In this document: positions 55,801-64,000 of the stretch, one piece after another | How the letters are laid out: each line of letters starts with the position of its first letter | How positions within the stretch are numbered: position 1 is the first letter of the stretch | Source of the DNA: Rhea pennata | Taxonomy: Eukaryota > Chordata > Aves > Rheiformes > Rheidae | Assembly (NCBI RefSeq): GCF_028389875.1 | Contig: NC_084682.1 | Location: forward strand, 1,560,001-1,624,000 | Reading direction: 5' to 3' | Length of the DNA stretch: 64,000 nt | The notes under the pieces: model-generated | What the model was told of the DNA's origin: nothing | Databases searched by the model: none | The model's input: only the letters and a program-made list of their open reading frames with translations | Position numbers and translations under genes: made by a program

Positions 55801-57769
55801 ATGGTCTTTGAACTGACCTTCAGATATGAGTATTTTGCTTTAGAATTGAATAGCTCTTCCAACTTTGCTAGTGGATTGTTGCAGTAATGTCATTCTGGTG
55901 GGACTGAAGTTTACTCTGCTTTATTGAGAAAACTTCTACTTTGAAAGCAAATGTAGAAATATGCATATTTGCTTCTACCTTTGGTTTATCAATGGAAAAT
56001 CCATACCTGTTGTATTTCTCTGGTAGACAAATGTCTAGTTGGTGCTGAATATATTTGTAGATAATGTTAATCTCTGAAAAGGTTAGCTTTCTAGATAAAG
56101 AATTTGACCTTTTTATGCTTTTTGAACAATAAAGTGGCGTGTAATCACTCATTTCTCAGGATTGTCTTAAAAATACTACATTTGTATCTGACGTAGAAAA
56201 ATTAATTTCTGTTGCACATCAAATGATCATGCTATTTTCAATTTTGAAATATTAGTTGAGTCAAACTGCTAGTTAAAGGTTGTTTCATGGTTGTCTATCA
56301 GTGACATCACCACAGGAATAACAGTACCAAATGGAAACCTCTCCTTCTAATCAGGGTTAGCCTGAAGTGGGGGGGAAAAAAAACAACAAAAAAAGAACCC
56401 AAACTATTAAATAAGGCCTCTACATTTGGATATGCCTTAATGTGATCGGGGTTAAAGTTTGTTAAATAGTTAAAGAATGCACTGGAAACAGTTGAAAGTT
56501 TCACAGTTACAGTAGAATTTAGTCCTTTAAAACATCCTTTCTCAGAGTCTTTATTTAGAATATATCTGTGCAAGTGCTGCTGAAAAATAAAAGTGAAATC
56601 AGTAATATAGGGATATGCTGTTACAATCTTCTTAACGATGATAATTTAAGACAGATGTTTGTTTATAAGCTAGGATTTTTATTTATATCCATTCACCTCT
56701 GGTGGTGTCTTTTTGCTTTTAGGTGACTCTTTTGAATGGCAGAAAACAACTGCTTTTTTTAAAGAGGGCCTATGTGGAAGTTGTTTCTGAAACTGGAAAA
56801 TTAGCGTTTTGAATTGCAGAGTGGACGTGCTTTTTGATTTGCGCAGTGAAATGGGACTCAGTGCTGCACCTTAAAATAAGGGGGCATGGGATAAAACAGA
56901 TCTTTTTTCTTTTTTTATTTTCCTTTTTGTCTCTGTGGTAGCATAGTTCAAGTACACTTTAGGGGACTTTTTCATGGAAGATTTTTTTTATTATTATTTT
57001 TTAATAACTTGTTTTCTTCTGGTTTAAAATACCCATACATTTTCTCTCGCTCTCTCCCTCCTCCCCTTCAAAACCTTTTCATAATGTTTTGATGCTCACC
57101 TAAGTTCTTTCAGAGGAATTTGTATCCAAGGATCCAAGATCAATTAGGGATGTTGTTATGAAGAATAATCTTGTAGTCCCTTTAACTGTGTAGGTTTAAT
57201 AATTAATTGAAATTATAATTTTGGTGTTCTGTATTTCTTTTTTTGTGTAGTGTTGCTAGTCATAGTTGACAAAACAAAGTAGAAAAATAAAAGTGAAATA
57301 GAAAATTAAAACAAAAACAAGGTAACCCAAAACCTAACCAAAGATGCAGGTGTCAAAAACAACAGGTTAAGATCTTGATCAGGAATGCTGGCTGTCTTTC
57401 TGCGCAACCTTCAGAGTAGGCAGATAATGTTTAACTTACAGTTTTGGTTGTAGAGGCAACACCCAGAGACTAGTAGAGTGCTTCCTGTGCACCAAGGGAG
57501 AGTGCAGCCCTGATGATCATGTAGGTGGTGTACAGAAGAGACCCCTCTGCCACCATCAAGTAGACTCCACACCAACTCCATTCTGTAGTCATCACTTCCA
57601 GAGTAGTTCTAGATGACAAAGTGTGCTGAATTATAAGCCTGAGAAATGAGGGATTAATATTTCAGCAATTAAAAAAAAATAAAAAAACAAAAGCTATCTT
57701 GTTGATTTCCCCTTTCTTTTTCCTCAGATTGACCCTAAAGTTGCATTTCCCCGACGAGCACAGCCTAAG
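52801..57769 (+). CDS. MSI2: Musashi RNA-binding protein 2, first five coding exons (partial)
   Basis: MSI2 binds UAG-containing 3' UTR sites and controls translation in stem and progenitor cells. The model joins 52801-52862, 53021-53061, 53223-53304, 53539-53623 and 57728-57769, totalling 312 bases or 104 residues; the remaining exons lie beyond the right edge. The N terminus reads [20 protein letters not shown] (human [20 protein letters not shown]). RRM1 starts at residue 21; RNP2 is MFIGGL at 23-28 and RNP1 is RGFGFVTF at 62-69. The sequence continues with [20 protein letters not shown] and then [14 protein letters not shown]. The ATG is in good context (GCGGCCATGG) and matches human. All junctions keep phase, with GT-AG introns of 158, 161 and 234 bases, then 4.1 kb. 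Confidence 0.95.
53021..53061 (+). CDS. MSI2: MSI2 exon 2
   Basis: A 41-base exon encoding [13 protein letters not shown], which contains RNP2 of RRM1. The acceptor is CTTCCAG and the donor GTAAGG. The exon is identical in protein sequence to human. Confidence 0.95.
53223..53304 (+). CDS. MSI2: MSI2 exon 3
   Basis: Encodes [20 protein letters not shown] and then DPTTKRS, identical to human. The acceptor is CCCGCAG and the donor GTAAAC. Confidence 0.95.
53539..53623 (+). CDS. MSI2: MSI2 exon 4
   Basis: Encodes [20 protein letters not shown] and then PHHELDSKT. The RNP1 motif is complete. One substitution from human (Ala for Gly before QPHHEL) is seen. The donor is GTAGGT. Confidence 0.95.
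53624..57727 (+). other. MSI2: MSI2 intron 4
   Basis: A GTAGGT...TCCTCAG intron of 4.1 kb. Base composition drops to AT-rich about 100 bases in, marking the end of the CpG domain. Poly(T) tracts occur at 53778-53797, near 54030 and near 55609-55639. No exon, RNA gene or clear transposon is recognised. Confidence 0.8.
57728..57769 (+). CDS. MSI2: MSI2 exon 5
   Basis: A 42-base exon encoding [14 protein letters not shown], identical to human, between TCCTCAG and GTAAGT. It forms the end of RRM1 and the linker before RRM2. Confidence 0.95.
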
Positions 57770-59266
57770 GTAAGTAGGAGGATCGATAATAGGATTTTAG
57801 GCACACAGAGAATCATTGTTGCCAGGCAGTTCAGGTTTCAAACAGGGAATTGGCAATGAAAGCTTTTAAAGCTGGAGTGCATGGCGTCTTAAGGGTATCA
57901 GCGTATGGCTGTGAAACTACAGGAGAGCTGCTTTGTGTGATATTACGTGTCTTCAGTTTAACCATCTCCTTGCAGAGTCTTGGTCAGTTGTGACTGGCTG
58001 AAAAGCAGAGACTTCTAGTGGGAGATTGTTGCTGTGTTACTTGCATTTGTTAAACTATTTTATGCAATATGTTTTGTATGGTGTTTATGAAGAGCATTTG
58101 GATTAAGTGCAGACTTCAGGCTTGTTTTGAGCTGAGCTTTCAGTTCTGCGGTTGTGATGGATGGGAATATATCTGTCTTCATTGCTTGCAAGTTTTCTTT
58201 TGTGTAACTTCTGAGATGTGTCTGGAGAGTAATAAACATCAGATAGCAAGTTTCTGATGAAGCACTGAACTCTTCAGACCATAGGGTATTCTTCTGCAAG
58301 AACAGTGAAACAATGAGCTTTAAGTCTCTTATCCGATAATGCTGGCTGGATAAGTGACCTTTTTCCATGGTGCTCTTGTTATAGCGTGGCCAGTTTTCAC
58401 ACTGGGACAGAGACACTTGAGCCATGTGCAGAGAAGCTTCTGTCTGCATGTTCACCCTGAAATACTGCTAGGTGTCCTTCCTTCTGGAGGAACTGTTTAT
58501 GGAATAGAAATGGTTCTTTTTTAAGAACTGTCTGTAACAAAAACAACAAATCAGTTTTCAAATCTAAATGAGCAGTTAGTCGTATTTGATTTTTCCTTTT
58601 GAAAGCCAAAGGCTGAAAAAACCCCTTTTATTATTGACTTTCATCTCTCTCTATTTGAGTGTCTATTGGAAGAACTTAATTTAGCTGGTGTATACCATGT
58701 AATAATCTTGGGTTGCTTCTGCATTCTTCTTGAAAAGTGGAAAGAGAAATACAAAGTTGTAGATGCGAGCAGATAGGGAACAGTGATTGCAATCTGATGG
58801 CATGAGACTACTGGAACAAATTTAACTTAATTTTACTGTATGTGGTTTCTTATGGGAGCACGCAATTTAATAGCACATGGAACTCTGTAACTTTACTGTA
58901 TAAAACATGCATCCAGGAAAAACTGTGTAATCTAGGAAGCCTAGGCATATAATAGGAGAGGTGCTAGTGATTTTTTTTTTAAGAAAACAAAACAAAAAAA
59001 ACTCCCCCCACCAAAAAACCCTAGCCTACCTGGAGAATCTTAAAACAAACTAATATAGTTAAGTATTTAGGGTTCTTGTTTTCACAGACATAGCTAATAA
59101 CCAGTTAGGGAATAATGAGGTGGCTGACTTGCTTCTGTGCTAAGCAAAGGGTTTGTATGTTTTTGGTCGTCTGGATTATGTGGTTGAATTAATGCTGTCC
59201 TTTAAGATACATTTCTAAAGTTACCAAAATTTTGAATAGTTTCATAATTTAATTATGGAGATGATC

Positions 59267-59294
59267 TTGCACTGTGACTGATGTCACAGTGCAA
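59267..59294. other. Perfect 12-bp inverted repeat (hairpin) in MSI2 intron 5
   Basis: TTGCACTGTGAC, a TGAT loop, then GTCACAGTGCAA, an exact reverse complement. It would fold to a stable short hairpin in either strand. It is shorter than a typical pre-miRNA unless the flanks also pair, and the flanks (AT-rich) show little pairing. Confidence 0.8.
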
Positions 59295-61118
59295 CAACAC
59301 ACTTTTTAAAGACTTATTTGCATTTTTAAGTTGTCTTCAACCAGAGTTATCTGCGTCTTTGTAAAAGTTTAATGCTTACAATGCAGCTGTTACTGTCCCA
59401 TATAATTTCTTCTAAAACAATTAAAAGAAAGAACATTTCTTATGCTGTGGATATTAATATATTAATTTTCATGTTAAGGAATGCAAAATCAGGTTGGTTT
59501 TACAAAGGGGATTTTGTTTCTCTTCAAGTAGTACTTTTTTGGCAGAGGAAGAGGGATGGGTGTTCAGTAACAGACATCTTTCAAGCATGGGGTGAATCCT
59601 GGGATGTAATTTGGATCCTGCTCCAAGCAGGAGCTCACTCTTTCCGGAGAGGTCAGCACAGTGACTGTTTCTGCTCATCACCCACTTGTTTTCTAAGGTA
59701 TTGAGATTTCTGTGGAGCAGCTTTTTGCTGTTGGAAAAGAAAAGCCTTAAGATTGAAAGGAGCTTAACACAAAATTGGAGAAAACCAGATACAATAAAGA
59801 ACAGATTTTATATCAGTTTATGGCATATTATTCTTTCCTGCATTTTATAATCTGATTTTTGTGTGTTTTTTCTATTATGTAATGAATTAAGGTTTTGGAC
59901 TTTAGCTGTTCATATGTCCCAGTTGAATAGTGAACGTTCAGTGTTAAAATGTGACTGTACTTTAGTCCAATTAACTAGCTAATGCTTGGGTCTGTGGAGA
60001 TTAATAGCATTTAATACAATGTCTCTGTGTCTCTAGGTATGAGGAGATCCCCCCCCCGTTCTAGGTAGTCTTACTTCCTGATGTGTTCAGCAAAACGTGG
60101 ATTTATTTTTTTTTTTTTTTCTTTCCCCTGTGGTCTTCCTGGCTTTCTACCCTGCTGGCTGTAACTGAGTGCCGAGGGAGAAGCTGGTCTGCGTGAATGT
60201 TCCCCGTTGCAGTTCACACAGACCTTCTGGCAGTGCTTTCCTTGAGCCCCTTCCTTCAAGAGGCCTTTTGACCTGCCTCGGCATGCTTAACTCTTTCGTG
60301 GGCAGCGGCTCCGCCAGCCAGAGGTCCGCTCTGCTAATTCTTGGGCTGTGCTCACCTTCTTGCCAGATCACGCATGCTTGCCGTGATCTGCGGGGTCATG
60401 CTCGCTTCATTGTGTGTGCATAGTAATTTGTGTCTATTCCTTCTCCCTTTCTGATTAAACTTTCTTTTTTTTAAATTGGGTGGTCTTCCCCTTTCAAACT
60501 GAATTCTGGTAAAATGTTCTTTTAGGCTTCTTAAACTGCATCTTCAAGATCTGACACCTCTCTGATGCAAACTGGTTACTGAGCAAGAAGTGACAGGTTG
60601 TAATGGAAGACTTTCTTTTTTTTTTTTTTTTTTAAATGACCCTAGCAGAAAATCCTATGTGATTGCCTCCAGTAGATTACACTATGGTGTGTAATCCTGT
60701 TCTTGTGAAGTCTAGGATAACTTGAAACCATTGTTTTAGGAAATTTGCTGCAGGGGTTTAACTTGTTGAGGCTCTAGTGTACGGCTAACAGTGAGATGAA
60801 AAGAATATACATAAGTGTTCTCGCAGCTGCCGTTGCTTGATAAAAATCTTTCTCACTTCCAAATGCTGGAAGGAACTCTGTAATAGCTGATCATTATAGC
60901 TCTGCTGGCATAAAAAAATCTTAAAAAGCAGCAATGACATGATGGTGGGGGGAAAGTAGTTTTGTCTTTCCTTTTGAATATTGAAGGTTGCAATAATTTA
61001 TGTTTTTAATACTCAGCCTATCAGTTCTGGCATTATCTCCTATATTAAGTTGGAAAAGTTTTATCAAATTCAGCATGTCTGTTAGATATTTTCAAATACA
61101 AGCATTTTTTTCTCTTGA

Positions 61119-61188
61119 ACTGTTACTTATTTTAATAAATACCTTAAGAGTAAAAACTGTTATTTTAATAAACCTTAAGAGTAGAAAC
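61119..61188 (+). repeat. Two-copy tandem duplication of about 35 bases
   Basis: ACTGTTACTTATTTTAATAA followed by ATACCTTAAGAGTA is repeated next to itself as ACTGTTATTTTAATAAACCT followed by TAAGAGTA, with a few small differences. It is a recent-looking local duplication in the intron. Confidence 0.75.
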
Positions 61189-64000
61189 AGCCTCAGTCCA
61201 TGAAGAAGCTCTTTAGCCACAAAGATATATTTGTGTGACTTAGTGATACAGAAATTTAGATGCTTTGTGCAAAGCAATGTATGAAACAGGCAGGTAAAAC
61301 TCCAGTCTAAGCTTACAGTTAATGAGGCTACCCACTGAGTTGTGTGGGGTTTTTTTTATTTATTTTATTTTATTTTTTTTTTTACTTAAGTTCCTGCAGG
61401 ATAGGACTGAAGAACCTGTTCTTCCCAGCACTTACTACAGGGGCATAACGCACACGGGTGGGAATTGCTCTGGCAAGTCAGCAGTCCAGAACTACTTGCC
61501 GTAGCGTTCAGTGGCACTTAGCAGCATTGTGTATGTGACCTGTGACGGTGATCTGTGTAATTCCTCTTAGCGGCTGTTCAGTAAAAAGGGCAAGCCAACT
61601 ACCACTGCTAGCAAAGGGAGCTGCTCCCATAGCTCGGGTGGGAGCAGGCTGTGCGCTGGGTGCTAGGTGTTCGGTGTTATGTCGACTGACAACCCAGAGC
61701 AGAGACTGTTGTTTTCAAGGCTGCATAGTTTGGTTTGGGATCCGCTCCACATGCGTTAGAGTATACCGGTGATCATCTGCTTAAAAACTGCAAATGAATT
61801 TTGTTTGGTGAGGGAAGCCTTTTGTCTGATAGTCAAATGGGGTGATGCTGAATACCAGTGTTTTTATTACATGTATTTTATTTAAACAGAGGACAGTGCA
61901 GAACTGATAACTAACTGATAGAATCTCTGTGCTCCCATCAGTTAGTGAATCTGCAAATCACCCCTACCTTGTCTGTGGAAATAGCTGGCTTCTTGTCTGG
62001 CCAGGCATGTGGACTGAAGAGGTGCAGATGTGCACCTCATTTCCATCCTCTTCAGGAAAAGTGGGGCATCAGCAACTCTCCTTTCATTTAGGTTGCTTTT
62101 TGTTAAACTCATGTGCAGGTGGCTATTCCAGAGCAGTAAAAGGAGGGCGTGCCCTCTTGGAGTAATGCACAAGCTAACCTAGGATATATATATTTTTAAA
62201 GCTAACTAGTGGATTTGGATGTGTGATTCCAATTAAGTTAACTGTGGGTGAGGTGTCTAAGTCCCTTGGATATTTGATAAGCCTAGGCCAGAGTAACAGA
62301 GAGCTGTTTCATCCCAAAGGAAGTGAGGACCTTGAAAATCAAGAGGTATGTTGCTTGTTTCCTCCCCTGCTTCTATCTCTAAACTCCTCCAGGTTAGTCC
62401 CACTACTTCCTATCTCATTTTAAGTACAGGGTAGACTTTGAAGTCTTTTGAAAAGAATGTGAACCGAACATGCTGATTAGAATTTGGGATTCTTCCTTTC
62501 CTTCCACTCTTTCTTCCCCAACTAGGCTGTAAAGAGTAGCAAGGTTAGACTTTTTTCCTACTTTCCCCTCTTTTTCTTATTCCTCTGCATTTACAGGTCT
62601 GGAAAGTGGTAAGAGAAGAAGTATTTCCTTTCCTTGGTATTGGGCATATATTTTCTATGTGTGTATGTGTGCCTTATCTCATTGTATCTTCTACACGAGG
62701 AGTAATATGAAGTCCAACCCTGATGACATTCAAGACTTCTTTTGGTGGTTGATGGCTGGTGTTTGGATTCTTTGTCCTGGGTAACCCACTCTTAAATTCT
62801 AAGAGTCTCCCTGTGGCTGCAGGCAGTCAAATGCAAAGGTTGATGAGTTGCATGCAGTTTTGGCTAGTTGACGCAGGTCTTTTCAGGCGGTGGTGGGTCA
62901 GGGTTTTAAAACCCATTATCCTTGCTTTCAGGATTTTGGCGTCTGTGATCTGTTTGAGGCAGGGCATGATCTCTGCTCTTTGGTTCTGGCAGCCAGAGGA
63001 AAACGTGGCTGTGCAAGGTATTCTATGGCGTACAGTGAGCTTTGTCAGAAGCAGAACTTGAGCTGTTTTTTTGGTTTTTTTTGTTGTTTTTTTTTTTTTG
63101 GTTTTTTTGAGATGTAAACATTTATTTCTTCTCCCCAACCATAGAGGTAAGATCGTTCACATTGTTCGCAATCCCTGGAGACCATCTTGCACTTGTATAA
63201 AATGTGTATCTTTACATTATGATTGCCTAAGGACATTTTTTTTGTTAAGAATAGTCCTGTGTCTAATGTAGTTTCCTTCCCTTTGACTTGGTGCTAACTG
63301 AAAATTAAAATGAAACATCATTTCACTTGTGTGATTTGGTCTTCTTGTTTTCTTTTTTTAATCAGACTTTTTTTAATGTTGTCTATCAGGTAACGTTCCT
63401 GCACAAAGATCTTGCTGCTTGGATGTGGCAGGAAGGGGTCTGAAATGGGGAAAGATCGGGGAAATGGAAGGAGAGCAGCATACTAACACCCTTGTACCTT
63501 CCTCTCTGCTTCCAGATTGAGTACATCTCGTCTGCAAAGTGCTGAGCCTTTATCAGCCCGGGGGTAGGTCTGCTAATGACTGATCTAAAACCATCAAATT
63601 CATTTATTTGTCACTGCCAGTGACAGGCCAGTTAATGCTAATGGATTCTTTTTTTAGCCTGTTGACTCTGGTGATAGTCTCATAAATGTTGTGAAATCCA
63701 AAGCATTAAGGGAACTTCTAACTTATTTTTAGAGGAGGGTGCTATTGAAACAGGATAACATGATGTGTATATAGATCAAAATATATATTGAGAAGGAAAG
63801 AGAACAACTCTTAAGTCATACATTGATGTCTTTGCTGTTCCTAGTAGTTATTTGACTTTTCAATTGTATTTGAGTGTTCTCTTTAAACACATTTTGGGTC
63901 ATGCTGTAAAGGGAGGGGAAGCTGTAAGTAGAGCCAGTCATCTTGGGGAAAAAAATTGGCTTGTTTTTGAAAATGGTTCATCTGCAGGGCCTGAGTCTTC

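Larger units (their letters stand above)
57770..64000 (+). other. MSI2: MSI2 intron 5 (continues beyond the window)
   Basis: An AT-rich intron of at least 6.2 kb. The next MSI2 exon (human MVTRTKKIFVGG) was not found. It contains a perfect 12-bp hairpin at 59267-59294, a smaller hairpin at 60365-60389, a two-copy tandem at 61119-61188, and T-rich tracts near 60615, 61350-61385 and 63064-63110. Short open frames do not resemble known proteins. Confidence 0.75.

Noticed and set aside
63510-63546. Possible MSI2 exon after a CTTCCAG acceptor
   Set aside because: The frame (IEYISSAKC then stop) does not match MSI2, whose next exon should start MVTRTKK.

Overview
The window is vertebrate nuclear DNA, most likely from a bird. 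Three plus-strand genes are recognised from spliced protein sequence: the last coding exon of NF1 (neurofibromin), all coding exons of AKAP1 (mitochondrial A-kinase anchoring protein 1) and the first five coding exons of MSI2 (Musashi-2). The avian guess rests on inference: compact introns, few transposons, mostly old MIR-like and CR1 fossils, long C/G homopolymers and GC-rich minisatellites beside CpG islands. A non-avian archosaur or other reptile cannot be excluded.

Layout. 1-2921 is the last NF1 intron, 2922-3064 the terminal NF1 coding exon, and about 3065-7700 its long AT-rich 3' UTR, which is interrupted at 5677-6389 by a non-autonomous hAT transposon with near-perfect 8-bp target duplications. 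About 7.7-13.2 kb is intergenic, with a weak U4-snRNA-like fragment and a MIR fossil. A CpG island at 13.3-14.56 kb holds the inferred AKAP1 promoter and non-coding exon 1 (donor at 14209). A 14-kb intron follows, then ten AKAP1 coding exons between 28258 and 39595, encoding a predicted 885-residue protein. Every splice junction was checked for reading phase; one intron is GC-AG and one donor is very weak. The AKAP1 3' UTR runs to roughly 40.8-41.2 kb.

From about 42.5 to 53.7 kb lies an 11-kb GC-rich domain. It contains an orphan CpG island (42.5-44.75 kb), several GC-rich minisatellites (45.8-46.4, 48.02-48.36, 49.47-49.77 and 51.97-52.11 kb), a G-run repeat at 48.7 kb, and several isolated AT-rich islands that look like candidate conserved non-coding elements. 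It ends in the MSI2 promoter, 5' UTR and four closely packed exons (52801-53623). MSI2 exon 5 is at 57728-57769. The rest of the window is MSI2 intron 5, with no further MSI2 exon seen.

The genes are not an operon. AKAP1 tethers PKA and RNA to the outer mitochondrial membrane, MSI2 is a cytoplasmic translational regulator and NF1 is a Ras GAP. In human, NF1 lies far from AKAP1-MSI2 on chromosome 17, so their adjacency here records a rearrangement. I see no exotic defence, viral or selfish gene system. The most noteworthy items are the hAT insertion in the NF1 UTR, the CGTTGCA-core minisatellites and AT-rich islands upstream of MSI2, the orphan CpG island, the GC-AG intron in AKAP1 and a perfect 12-bp hairpin in an MSI2 intron. 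The many long open frames in the GC-rich segments are low-complexity artefacts and are not called as genes.
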